Shown piece by piece: positions 8,801 through 17,537 of a DNA stretch of 64,000 nt (position 1 is its first letter; the number at the start of each line of letters is the position of its first letter). The notes beneath the pieces are model-generated. The model ran no database searches. It saw only the letters and a program-made list of their open reading frames with translations, and was not told where the DNA came from. Both the position numbers and the translations under genes were made by a program. This DNA comes from Crenothrix sp043729335. GTDB lineage: Bacteria > Pseudomonadota > Gammaproteobacteria > Methylococcales > Methylomonadaceae. The DNA lies in assembly GCF_043729335.1 (NCBI RefSeq), contig NZ_JAYTLQ010000026.1:124001-188000 (forward strand), in the 5' to 3' direction.

Positions 8801-10111
8801 TTACTCGCCCAGTGTAAGTTGAATATCTCGCAGGGTAGCGTTATTTATGGCCAGTTTATTGATGGCTAGCGACCCTGTTGTGCGTAGATTTCTTAATGTT
8901 TTAATGGGAATAGCGCTTAAAGTGGAGGCTGGGTCAGCGGGTTTTGAATGTTTATTCATAGGCGGCGGTAAATAACGGTCCATATTAATGGAGTCGATGG
9001 CTAAATTAAAGGTAGTTGATGGCCTGGCGTAATCGGTTATGATCACCGAGCCAGTTATCAAACTATCATCAAGCGTCATCATTAATGGGTTGAATTCAAC
9101 GCTGTCGTGGGTGGCATGAAAAGAAAACTGGCTATCCAGATAGTTTAACGTGTTGCTATCTTTGCGTTCTGGTAGATGTAACGCTAACCGTGTCATCAAC
9201 TGACTGGGATTAAACGGCATAATACGAATTTTGCCACTGAGTGTAGGCGGTGAATTCAAGTTGGCCACCATATCCGAAGTTATCAGTAAATTGGCTGATT
9301 TTAATTGTAATTCGTGGACTTTAATGGATTGCCGGGGTATATCAATTAACACTTCTGGGCTGTTTAAGGTAAACGTTACTGGTTTTTCAGCCATAAGTTT
9401 GCGGGTAACTGTAGTGTGTAAATAGGTGTTGTTCAGAGCAAAAATATCCAGATTATCTTTAAACGTTAGTGTGGTTTGCCCGGTGATTGATGCCGTTATC
9501 TGCTTTGCTTTATCAACTGCAAGCAGCGAAAAATCGCTGGTAACCGGTGTGTTTTCGGCAATAGATGAAGTGTTTATATTAAGGTTTTTAATTTCAATAT
9601 TCTGGCCGGTTTGCTGATTGTCCCAGTTGATGTGCGCATTTTTTATATCGATGCCATTGAGAGATAGCCCAGCGATGAGTGCGGAACTATGGGTAGAGCT
9701 GTCGTTTATTTTGGTAAACACGGTATCCCAATTATGAATTCCTTGTGGCGTAGTGATTAAATTCAGCTTGAAGCCTCGTATTTGTACAGTATCGGCATCG
9801 ATTTTTTTCAGTAGCAGTGGCAATGGTTTCAGGCGCAGACTAATATCGTCGACAGCCATAAAATAACCTTGAATGCCATCAGGATTGCCGAGCACAATAG
9901 CACCTGTTGAAAGGCTTAAGTCTGGAAACAGGGTTAGCTTGAGTTGTTCATTAAACGTTACATTGCGGCCAGTCCTGTTTTTTATTGCAGTACTAATCTC
10001 AGGTTTAAAATCATTAATATCAATGACAAGCAACAAGGTGCAAACGATGATTAATAGAATCAAAATCGATGCTACAATGCAAATGAGCATGATTTTAATC
10101 GGTTTGATCAC
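8801..10111 (-). CDS. AsmA family protein, apparently C-terminally truncated
   Basis: AsmA-like proteins are inner-membrane anchored and extend into the periplasm; members affect outer-membrane lipid homeostasis. The N-terminal helix (IKIMLICIVASILILLIIV) and the AsmA pattern LPLLLKKIDADTVQIRG are present, and the C-terminal signature begins (PIKTLRNLRTTGSLAINKL). The protein then stops within the block normally continuing as a beta-strand repeat, giving 436 aa instead of the usual 600 or more. A GTG start at 10111 is chosen because GGAG lies 8 nt upstream; an upstream GTG at 10147 lacks a ribosome-binding site. The stop is 5 nt before mutY, as if a deletion joined the genes. It may be non-functional. 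Confidence 0.8.
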   Translation of the reverse strand: MIKPIKIMLICIVASILILLIIVCTLLLVIDINDFKPEISTAIKNRTGRNVTFNEQLKLTLFPDLSLSTGAIVLGNPDGIQGYFMAVDDISLRLKPLPLLLKKIDADTVQIRGFKLNLITTPQGIHNWDTVFTKINDSSTHSSALIAGLSLNGIDIKNAHINWDNQQTGQNIEIKNLNINTSSIAENTPVTSDFSLLAVDKAKQITASITGQTTLTFKDNLDIFALNNTYLHTTVTRKLMAEKPVTFTLNSPEVLIDIPRQSIKVHELQLKSANLLITSDMVANLNSPPTLSGKIRIMPFNPSQLMTRLALHLPERKDSNTLNYLDSQFSFHATHDSVEFNPLMMTLDDSLITGSVIITDYARPSTTFNLAIDSINMDRYLPPPMNKHSKPADPASTLSAIPIKTLRNLRTTGSLAINKLAINNATLRDIQLTLGE

Positions 10112-10306
10112 TGTAAATTCTCCGTGTTTAAAAATGTTGATATTCACGTTTAATCTATAAATATGCGCATTTTTATTAGAATTCTTATCAAGACCGTAAT
10201 CTAACTCATTGCATTAAAATAGAGACATTCTGTATTGTATTAGTTGGCTAACAGGCTCCTTCTGAGCTTGCTGAAACAATTGTGTAGTGCAGTAGTCAAA
10301 AAAATA

Positions 10307-10418
10307 GGCTATCGATTTAAGCCGGAACAATTTTTGTGGGTATGCGGCATCATGTTTTCGGGTTCCTAGCGTCACCCCAACCAGTCATTGCAATTTGTTC
10401 CAGCTTAAACGGGTAGCC
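10307..10418. mobile_element. Possible MITE, 112 bp with 24-bp imperfect terminal inverted repeats
   Basis: The 24-bp ends at 10307-10330 and 10395-10418 match in inverted orientation at 20 of 24 positions; the shared core is TTTAAGC-x-GGAACAA. About 64 bp of non-coding sequence lies between them. It sits in the 350-bp gap between the divergent asmA and a small membrane gene. No transposase is nearby and I could not identify a target-site duplication with confidence. Confidence 0.5.
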
Positions 10419-10461
10419 AAAAAACTGAAGTATATAATAACTAAAATTAAAGGGGTGGAAG

Positions 10462-10758
10462 ATGTCACTTTTAGCTAAGTTGGGAGCTATTGCCGTTATT
10501 GTGTGGTTTTATATGACGGCAAAAGAAAAAGGCGAGAATGCAACCAAATGGGCAATTGTTGGATTTATTGGCTATTGTTTATCGGCAGTTTTAGGTTATT
10601 TTGTGGTTTACAAGCCGTTGTCGGCGCTGTTTCTTACTCATGGTACGGCCAGCAGTCCGCTAATGGTGATGTTGATTAGCCAGATACCTGCGCTTGTTGC
10701 TATCGCTGCCGCTGTGTTAATCAGAAAGCGATTAATCGCCAGTATTCCGGAAAAATAA
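10462..10758 (+). CDS. Small integral membrane protein of unknown function
   Basis: 98-aa protein with three predicted membrane helices (about residues 4-18, 28-50 and 66-88) and short polar loops. The ATG at 10462 follows a purine-rich ribosome-binding site (GGGGTGGAAG). The sequence KEKGENATKWAIVGFIGY resembles small inner-membrane proteins annotated only as hypothetical. It ends just before a strong convergent terminator shared with the peroxiredoxin gene. Confidence 0.7.
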   Translation: MSLLAKLGAIAVIVWFYMTAKEKGENATKWAIVGFIGYCLSAVLGYFVVYKPLSALFLTHGTASSPLMVMLISQIPALVAIAAAVLIRKRLIASIPEK

Positions 10759-10770
10759 GCACACGCAAAA

Positions 10771-10800
10771 AAGGCGCATTGTGTTGAAACAATGCGCCTT
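10771..10800 (-). terminator. Intrinsic terminator between convergent genes
   Basis: A perfect 12-bp stem (AAGGCGCATTGT / ACAATGCGCCTT) surrounds the loop GTTGAA. The T-run is on the minus strand (TTTTTTGCG after the stem), so it mainly serves the peroxiredoxin gene. Confidence 0.85.
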
Positions 10801-10822
10801 TAAGAATGTTACGGATTAACGC

Positions 10823-11428
10823 TTACAATTTGTCCGCGTGTTTATCCAGGTAGTCCGCAACACCGGCAGGGCTTGCATTCATACCTTTGTCGCCTTTGTT
10901 CCAGCCTGCTGGGCAAACTTCGCCATGCTCTTCAAAGAATTGCAGGGCATCAATCATGCGCAGTAATTCATCCATGTTACGGCCTAGCGGCAGATCATTC
11001 ACTACTTGATGGCGCACCATGCCGCTGCGATCAATTAAAAATGTACCCCGGTAAGCTACCGCAGGTGCTGCCGCTTCAACATCATAATCTTTACAAATAC
11101 TGTGTGCCATATCGGCAGCCATTGTATAACGTACAGCACCTATGCCGCCTTTATTGACCGGCGTGTTACGCCAGGCATTATGGGTAAAATGTGAATCGAT
11201 AGACACGGCAATCACTTCAACATTACGGCTGGTAAATTCATCCATCCGGTGATCTAAAGCAATCAATTCACTAGGACATACAAAAGTAAAGTCTAAGGGA
11301 TAGAAAAATACTACGGCGTATTTTCCGCTGGTTGCCGCAGAAAAGCTGAAAGAATCAACAATCTGGCCATCGCCCAGAACGGCAGGAACTGTAAAATCAG
11401 GGGCTTGTTTACCAACTAAAACGCTCAT
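10823..11428 (-). CDS. 2-Cys peroxiredoxin (AhpC/Prx1 type)
   Basis: Thiol peroxidase that reduces H2O2 and organic hydroperoxides. The peroxidatic cysteine is in FTFVCPSE (about residue 51) and the resolving cysteine in GEVCPAGW (about residue 172), typical of the Prx1/AhpC group with a long C-terminal arm. The 201-aa length is normal. No ahpF is adjacent, so reduction probably uses thioredoxin. A long AT-rich leader (11429-11727) separates it from the divergent AP2-like gene. I saw no clear OxyR site. Confidence 0.93.
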   Translation of the reverse strand: MSVLVGKQAPDFTVPAVLGDGQIVDSFSFSAATSGKYAVVFFYPLDFTFVCPSELIALDHRMDEFTSRNVEVIAVSIDSHFTHNAWRNTPVNKGGIGAVRYTMAADMAHSICKDYDVEAAAPAVAYRGTFLIDRSGMVRHQVVNDLPLGRNMDELLRMIDALQFFEEHGEVCPAGWNKGDKGMNASPAGVADYLDKHADKL

Positions 11429-11727
11429 CGATTATCTCCAAATAATATTTATTGTTCGGCTCAGGGGGAGTAAAGCTGGGCGTTCAAACATTAATGTCAA
11501 TGGCTTGACATCCCAGCGGTACCTGAAGAATTTTACACTAAATCAATTAATAAGTGGTTAGTGTTATTTTTTGCTTGCTTTTTTTTTACATTAGCGATAA
11601 TTTGTAGTCATTGGATTACAAAATTAACAGTAATTCTGAGTTTTAAAATACACTCACTGTTAAATTAAGTACTCTGGTGTGATCATCGTAATATTTAGCC
11701 AATGATTCTTGATGGGGGAATTGTTCC

Positions 11728-12240
11728 ATGCCAAAAAATAAACATATTACCGAGCCTGACGTGTTCGGATTTCAAGTACGCATCGTAAGGCGCGGTAAAG
11801 AAAGCAGCCGTTATTTTTCTCACAAATTGTGGGGCAATAAAGGTAAATCTTTACAAGCAGCCATTACCTGGCGCGACCAAATGCTAGTGGTGTTAAAGGG
11901 TAGCAAAATGCGCTTCCTGAAACCGCCCAAAAATAAAACTACCACCGGTGTTACCGGGGTTTCCCGTACCATCAAATACGACCATCGTAAAGATAAGAGT
12001 TATTTGTGTTATACCGTTTTTTGGGTTAGCAATTGTAAATCCAGAAATAAAACCTTTCAAGTCGGTAATGTCGACAGAGTTACTGCGGATGATGAATTGC
12101 ATGCATTTCGTACTGCTAAGTTGTTTAGAAGCTGCTATGAGTTCTCAATTGACAATGATATTGAATTTCATGATCACAAATTTGTGGGCTGGAAAAGAAC
12201 TCGTTTGTACGACAATGAGAATTTAAATCCAGTATCCTGA
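11728..12240 (+). CDS. Small basic protein with a possible AP2-like DNA-binding domain
   Basis: 170-aa protein with no signal or membrane segment, rich in Lys and Arg. The central part has TGVTGVSRT, a strand YTVFWVSN, RNKTFQVGN and a helix AFRTAKLFRSCYEF. This order (GVxGV, three strands, one amphipathic helix) resembles AP2/ERF-type domains known from bacterial and phage proteins. The assignment is by eye and tentative. The ATG at 11728 has GGGGGAA upstream. A hairpin at 12495-12516 may end the transcript. No homing endonuclease or phage gene is adjacent. Confidence 0.55.
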   Translation: MPKNKHITEPDVFGFQVRIVRRGKESSRYFSHKLWGNKGKSLQAAITWRDQMLVVLKGSKMRFLKPPKNKTTTGVTGVSRTIKYDHRKDKSYLCYTVFWVSNCKSRNKTFQVGNVDRVTADDELHAFRTAKLFRSCYEFSIDNDIEFHDHKFVGWKRTRLYDNENLNPVS

Positions 12241-12494
12241 TATTTTTTTAAAAGTTTACTGAGTCGATTATCTAGTGGTTAATCTGTTCTGACTTTGTGA
12301 ATTTTGTAAAATTGTAGATTGATTTTAAGTGCTGGATTTTTTTGTGTGAAAAATTGAAACAGTTTGGTTTCGCTTGCTGGGTAGTTTTTGGTATGCGCAA
12401 ACAGGTAAGCCAATGACACAACATTATAGATAAATTAAGTGCTAAACAGCAGTCGTTCCAGCAACTGCTACGAGTTTGCCGAAACATGCACTAT

Positions 12495-12516
12495 AAGTCC
12501 GTTATATGACGGACTT
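12495..12516 (+). terminator. Possible terminator hairpin after the AP2-like gene
   Basis: The stem AAGTCCGT / ACGGACTT has a 6-nt loop (TATATG) and is followed by a weak T-containing tail. The distance from the stop codon (about 250 bp) and the poor T-run make the role uncertain. Confidence 0.4.
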
Positions 12517-12553
12517 TACTAACATATTCAATCTCGGTTTTGCTTTTAACCAA

Positions 12554-12610
12554 AGGCAAATAAAGCGTCAGCTTGTTAATAGCCAGTGCTGATACGATGG
12601 TTATTTGCCT
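12554..12610. repeat. Extended imperfect inverted repeat
   Basis: The outer arms AGGCAAATAA (12554-12563) and TTATTTGCCT (12601-12610) are perfectly complementary. Inside them GCGTCAGC pairs with GCTGATACG. The whole can fold into one long hairpin ending 19 bp from the 3' end of the sensor-kinase gene. It could be its terminator or a small palindromic element. Confidence 0.5.
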
Positions 12611-12628
12611 GTCACCTGAGCACTGACA

Positions 12629-15454
12629 TTAGCCTACCGCATCCGAATTAAGCTGCTTTTTTTCATGGGGTATCCACGATAACAATATTTTCTCGATATC
12701 GGACGGTTTTACCGGTTTGGCGATGTAATCATCCATGCCGGCGGCTTTGCATATCTCATCATCACCCTTCATGGCGTTGGCGGTAAACGCAACAATTGTG
12801 GTTCTGATTAAATTTTTCTGATGTTCAATTTCTCTAATCAATTTGGTGGCTTCAAGTCCGTCCATCACCGGCATCAGGCAATCCATAAATATCAGATCAA
12901 ACTTTTGCTGCCTGAAAAGCCTGACCGCCTCTTCGCCATTACCCGCTGGTGTTACATAGCAGCCATATTTTTCGATCATTAATATTGCCACCTGTTGATT
13001 TACCGGATTATCCTCAACCAGCATTATCTGCACATTAGTAAACTTAAGTTTATTGACAGTTTTATGCCTGTTGATATCATCAATTTCTTTAAGGGTATGC
13101 TGGGTAATAAACGGAATTGTTTTGCCTTGCTTTTTGGCGTTTACAAGTATTCCAACAATTTTCTTGAACACTTCCTGTTTGATGGGCTTACTGAGATACC
13201 CTGAGAATCCAGCATTTTCAAGCCTTTTTCTGTCCACTTGATTGGGCGCTGAAGTCACAATAAGCAGTGGCAGGTCTTTTATTGAGGTATTTTCACGAAT
13301 CTTTATTCCCAAGCCTTCGCCGTTCATTTCTGGCATCATGTAATCGATAATAACCGCATCATAATTGCTGTCTTTTGAAAGCACAGTTAAGGCTTCATCA
13401 GCGGAATTTACCGACACAACCTCAACACCGGAAGGCGAAAGAATATCTTTTACAATCATGCACGCCGTTTTATTATCATCAACAGATAGAATCCTGGTGT
13501 TTTTTAAGGATAGCCCAGTCTCTCTGGGTAAAGAGGCTCTAGTGCCACCTTGGTCATCCTCTGAAAGCACAATGGAAAACCAGAAGGTAGAACCTGTGCC
13601 GACTGTGCTCGTTACTCCAATAAAGCCCTTCATCATCTGTGCAAGTTCTTTTGAAATGGATAAACCTAAACCGGTACCGCCAAATTTTCGGGTTGTTGAG
13701 CTGTCCGCCTGGGTAAACTTACTGAATAAGTTGTGGGCTTTTTCTTCAGGAATGCCGATGCCTGTATCTTCAACCAAAAATTTATATTCTATTTCCCCAT
13801 CTGTTTTTTTGCTGAAGTCTATATCTACATAAACGTGTCCTGATGGTGTAAATTTGATGGCATTATTAATAAGATTAAGCAGAATCTGTCTTACTCTGCC
13901 TGGATCACCTTTAACATATCTTGGTGTATTCAAGGGAAAACGAAGCAGCATTTCAAGGCCATTGTCTGCTGCTTTTATGGCCATAAATTCGCACGCTTCT
14001 TCGCAAAGAAGCCGAATATCGAACGGAATTATTTCCAGGTCTATTTTTCCGGCCTCAATCTTTGAGAAATCCAGAATATCATTAATAATCTGAAGCAGGT
14101 TATCGGCAGAACTCATTACCGTGTGGGTGTAATTCCTTTGAATAGGCTCCAATTGCGTATCTAACAGCAAGTTAGACATGCCAATAATGCCGTTCATGGG
14201 GGTACGAATTTCGTGGCTCATATTGGCAAGAAACTCGCCTTTAGCTTTCGATGCATTTTCTGCTTTATCCAGTGCCGACTTTAATTCCTGGGTGCGCGCG
14301 ACAACTTTTTCTTCCAAATCCTTGTTTTTTGATCTTATCAGCGCAAAATTTCTCTGCATAAAGCTACAGAGAGCGAGACATAACCCCACAAAAAAAGCGG
14401 TAGAGATATAGCCGGCATATTTAAAATGACGAAGAGCTATTAAATCCCTGCTCTGAATGAATTTTTCATCCGGATAACCGACCCATAATGACCATTGGCT
14501 TTGTGGCTCAGGGGTTGCAATGGGTAGGATTGCCGAGAAAAGCAGCTTCGGATCGGGCTTGTTGCGTAGCACCCAGTCATGTGACTGGCGCTCTTGCCCG
14601 GCCCCGTGTGACAGGGCTATATAATTATGACCAGTGTTTACCAGCGCATAGTCCTTGTTGGGCATCAGGTCTCTAAGCGCATGGCTGAGAATAATTGCAG
14701 ATACACTGCCTTTCAATTCGCCGTCCATCCCGTAAAACGGCACTGAAAAAATCAGCCCGGAGCGGTCAGCATCTAGCTTTGTTATTCTTGAAAACCGGGA
14801 ATTATCGCAGGTAATCACTTCACGGCCAGAGATGACTGGCGTATTGATGCCGTCAATTTTATCCGTAGTGGGGAAATTTTGCTTGAGCCAACTCAGTTGC
14901 TCCTGCAAAAGCTTGTACTCATAGGTTTCTATCTCTTTTAATGGCTCCTCACCCGCCTCAGTTGTTTTTGAGATTTTTTTAGAATCCAAAAAACGCCCCA
15001 CTATAAGCTGGTCATACATTATTATGGGCTCTTCGGGCTTTCCTGTAACAGGGTCTATTTTGTCAGGATCTAAATCGGCAGGGACAATGTAAACTTCTGA
15101 CACTGAAACCGAACTGGCCAAGTTGTTATATATTTCCTGGATAGTTCTACGGGCATCAGCATCCAGATTAGCGCCATGCCTGTCAATTTTTCTAACGCTA
15201 GGCAAGAAACTGATTGTCCTGATATTTTGGTAGATATGCCTGGTTACGTCTTCTATTTTTCCCCTAGCATCTTTGGCTTCATCGTATGAAGCCTTATTGT
15301 AGTGTTCCAGGGCAATATCATAATCCTTGCGTACTTTTTCATGTATAAGTGAGGCAATACAGCCCCCTGTTATAATGATAAAGGTATAGGCGAGTAACCA
15401 TTTGTTTTTTCGGCTAACTCCTTGCGGAATAATAGGAGCATGCGTACTTTTCAT
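12629..15454 (-). CDS. Hybrid sensor histidine kinase with two receiver domains
   Basis: 941-aa membrane sensor. A helix at about residues 18-36, a periplasmic Cache-like region to about residue 345 and a second helix are followed by a coiled coil. HisKA has the phospho-acceptor in MSHEIRTPMNG (about residue 413). The HATPase domain carries DTGIGIPEE and GGTGLGLSIS. Receiver 1 has Asp in VIIDYMMPEMNG (about residue 705) and receiver 2 in IFMDCLMPVMDG (about residue 856). There is no Hpt domain, so an external phosphotransfer protein is expected. It is an orphan gene; the ligand is unknown. Confidence 0.93.
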   Translation of the reverse strand: MKSTHAPIIPQGVSRKNKWLLAYTFIIITGGCIASLIHEKVRKDYDIALEHYNKASYDEAKDARGKIEDVTRHIYQNIRTISFLPSVRKIDRHGANLDADARRTIQEIYNNLASSVSVSEVYIVPADLDPDKIDPVTGKPEEPIIMYDQLIVGRFLDSKKISKTTEAGEEPLKEIETYEYKLLQEQLSWLKQNFPTTDKIDGINTPVISGREVITCDNSRFSRITKLDADRSGLIFSVPFYGMDGELKGSVSAIILSHALRDLMPNKDYALVNTGHNYIALSHGAGQERQSHDWVLRNKPDPKLLFSAILPIATPEPQSQWSLWVGYPDEKFIQSRDLIALRHFKYAGYISTAFFVGLCLALCSFMQRNFALIRSKNKDLEEKVVARTQELKSALDKAENASKAKGEFLANMSHEIRTPMNGIIGMSNLLLDTQLEPIQRNYTHTVMSSADNLLQIINDILDFSKIEAGKIDLEIIPFDIRLLCEEACEFMAIKAADNGLEMLLRFPLNTPRYVKGDPGRVRQILLNLINNAIKFTPSGHVYVDIDFSKKTDGEIEYKFLVEDTGIGIPEEKAHNLFSKFTQADSSTTRKFGGTGLGLSISKELAQMMKGFIGVTSTVGTGSTFWFSIVLSEDDQGGTRASLPRETGLSLKNTRILSVDDNKTACMIVKDILSPSGVEVVSVNSADEALTVLSKDSNYDAVIIDYMMPEMNGEGLGIKIRENTSIKDLPLLIVTSAPNQVDRKRLENAGFSGYLSKPIKQEVFKKIVGILVNAKKQGKTIPFITQHTLKEIDDINRHKTVNKLKFTNVQIMLVEDNPVNQQVAILMIEKYGCYVTPAGNGEEAVRLFRQQKFDLIFMDCLMPVMDGLEATKLIREIEHQKNLIRTTIVAFTANAMKGDDEICKAAGMDDYIAKPVKPSDIEKILLSWIPHEKKQLNSDAVG

Positions 15455-16018
15455 ATCAGTTTTTCCTTATCGGGATTTGCCTTTTAATAGGCTATTATGT
15501 GATATTGATTAGCTTGTAAGCTTAGTATAGACGGATATAGCTTATTGAATTTAAAAGAGTAAAATTAAGTGGCATTGAGCTTTCGTAACAGTGGGATTAG
15601 AGTGATTAAGCTTTAATTCTAGCCCACATTGTAAATATTTCACGAAAACTATACGATTGCTCACAAAAATCTAAAAAAACTGTAGTTGTTCTTGTTCAAT
15701 CCCCCTCTTTGAAAAAGAGGGTTTAGGGGTTTTTCATTAGAAAAACCTCCCTCCACTGCCCGTAAACTCTCCCCTTTTCAAAGGGAAAGTGAATGCTTAC
15801 AAAAAATTAAGAATTACTGTAAGCCAATATGAACGTATCAGAAAAATGAATATTTAAAATGGCCGAGTATTTATTCAATATTTAAATGGTTAGCTGAAGG
15901 TTAAATTAGCCAAGATGAGAAATAAGCAATGCCTTATAGATTAACAAGGGAGTAATCTCACTTGCATAAAATAATATTTTTAAAAAATCTTAATAAAAAA
16001 ACGTCCTGAGGAGGGTTC
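15455..16018. other. Intergenic region with palindromic repeat
   Basis: This 560-bp AT-rich gap holds, at 15701-15721, a copy of the CCCCTCTTT/AAAGAGGG palindrome. A less regular repeat-like stretch follows to about 15800. The last 60 bp are the leader of the secreted gene at 16019, with the strong ribosome-binding site GAGGAGG. I see no gene in it. Confidence 0.6.
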
Positions 16019-16975
16019 ATGATCTATTTAAAATTTAAAAAACTGGCACTGTGTTCATTGGTAAGTTTGTTTGTAGGCCACGCTTACGCCCATACCATTG
16101 TTAGAGACGCAGTTGTCGAAGGTAAAGCGAGTTATAACGGCTTCGTTATTACCCACGGTTGCAACTCTGCTAGCGAAGGTAGTCCGTATCAGGAACCTTA
16201 TCCGGTGCTGGGCCAATCAGCGATATTTCCAATGATGGATAGCGCAGTGTGGCGAAAAAATGGCAAAAAAATAATCGGCACCGATGGAGCAAAAACCATT
16301 GATGCGGGAACAACACTCAAATTAGGTGTTACCGGTTTAGCGGGGTTGAGTTCGGCTTTTCGCGTTACAGAAGAAATCGTCGATAAGTTAGGTAATGTGC
16401 ATGCTTTGCATTGGAAAAAAGGCGGGTTGGAACCTAAATTAAATACCGTTACACCCTTTAAAATAACCGCACCCCTTATTGCTGATAACTGCGTAAAAAG
16501 TTTAATAGTGCGTATTGGCGTGATTAATTGGTGCGATGTCAATCAAAACGCCGCTACTGATAAAAACGGGCCGTATTTGCAACCTAAAGATGCTTTTGGT
16601 GATGCGATACCTAGAGTAACGGGTTTTGACAATGGCGGTATACAGCGCAATGTACCGGGTGCAAAATTTTATACTAAGCTGCCCCTGGGTAATGGCGATA
16701 ATAATCGTGCCGATTGGTGGTTTCCGGCACTTGATGGTGGCAGTAAGCTATATAACGATGTCGATTTGCTGCAACAAGCCTCTGTTGCTAGCACAACAAC
16801 AGTGGCTAGCCCGGCCTTTTGGACAACAATGACGATAAGTAACAGTGCCGCTGATGTGGCTAAATGTAAAGGCAAGCTGGTGAATGTGACTGTTGAGCCT
16901 TCAGGTGCAGATTTTGATGCTTATTTGACTGGCGCTAATACAAAACCCTTTACCCGAGGTAGTTTAAACTTCTAA
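16019..16975 (+). CDS. Exported protein with mature N-terminal His, YcnI-like candidate (copy 1)
   Basis: 318-aa secreted protein. The signal peptide ends in AYA, so the predicted mature protein starts HTIVRD. Further on there is SYNGFVITHGC, recalling the HGC block of YcnI/DUF1775 copper-binding proteins, whose metal site also uses the N-terminal His. Other blocks shared with copy 2 are EPYPVLGQSAIFPMMD, GLAGLSSAFRVTEE, INWCDV and NNRADWWF. About 75% identity with the neighbour at 17538 by eye shows recent duplication. Copper binding is inference. The start is fixed by GAGGAGG upstream. Confidence 0.75.
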   Translation: MIYLKFKKLALCSLVSLFVGHAYAHTIVRDAVVEGKASYNGFVITHGCNSASEGSPYQEPYPVLGQSAIFPMMDSAVWRKNGKKIIGTDGAKTIDAGTTLKLGVTGLAGLSSAFRVTEEIVDKLGNVHALHWKKGGLEPKLNTVTPFKITAPLIADNCVKSLIVRIGVINWCDVNQNAATDKNGPYLQPKDAFGDAIPRVTGFDNGGIQRNVPGAKFYTKLPLGNGDNNRADWWFPALDGGSKLYNDVDLLQQASVASTTTVASPAFWTTMTISNSAADVAKCKGKLVNVTVEPSGADFDAYLTGANTKPFTRGSLNF

Positions 16976-17537
16976 TGTTTGAGGGACGGGGATTAAAGAG
17001 GGGATTACTTGTTTTAGGTTAGGTAATTTCCGACGCAGAATTTACCGAGTAGAGACGCAAAATCTTGCGTCTCTACATTAATTCCACGATGGGATCGTGG
17101 GCTTATTATTTCCACCGATCGTCTTAGGTCTTTAATCCGGGTTTCAGTTTACCCAGGAAGTACTTAGGGTTAATCAATCTTTTAATTAAACTGTGTTATT
17201 TAACACACTACACATGTGTCATTTCACCTGTTTTTTATAACTATCTAATTAATAATTGTTTTTTTGTTTAAAAAAACAAAAAAACACGTCATATCGCCTA
17301 TCTCCTTTTAAAAGCACCCCACAATAATGGCTTTTTTCTATTTTTTAGGCCAGTCGCACAATAAGTTATTGCCCTTAAAAAATTTTATTTTCATTTTATT
17401 CAAATGGTTATAATTTTTTCCAGTTAAAAAATGGGTTAGGCAAATACATTAAACATGGCATGGTTAGTGCACTGCATTAGATGTGGCTAAGTCACTTGCA
17501 TACATAATTTTAAAACCCCTAATAATAAGGAAAATTC
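16976..17537. other. Intergenic region between duplicated secreted genes
   Basis: This 560-bp, strongly AT-rich gap contains the second copy of the GTAGAGACGCA palindrome (17049-17076). The remaining sequence shows no open frame with plausible gene features. The long leader before 17538 suggests that the second secreted gene has its own promoter. Confidence 0.6.
17049..17076. repeat. Palindromic repeat, copy 2 (GTAGAGACGCA family)
   Basis: Perfect 12-bp arms GTAGAGACGCAA and TTGCGTCTCTAC enclose AATC. The arms match those at 5597-5622 except for one extra pair, while the loops differ. Conserved arms with differing loops suggest that the structure itself is maintained. Confidence 0.75.

Noticed and set aside
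12272..12487. 71-residue minus-strand open frame between the AP2-like gene and the sensor kinase
   Set aside because: No ribosome-binding site, signal or family-like pattern; the residue composition looks like random AT-rich translation.
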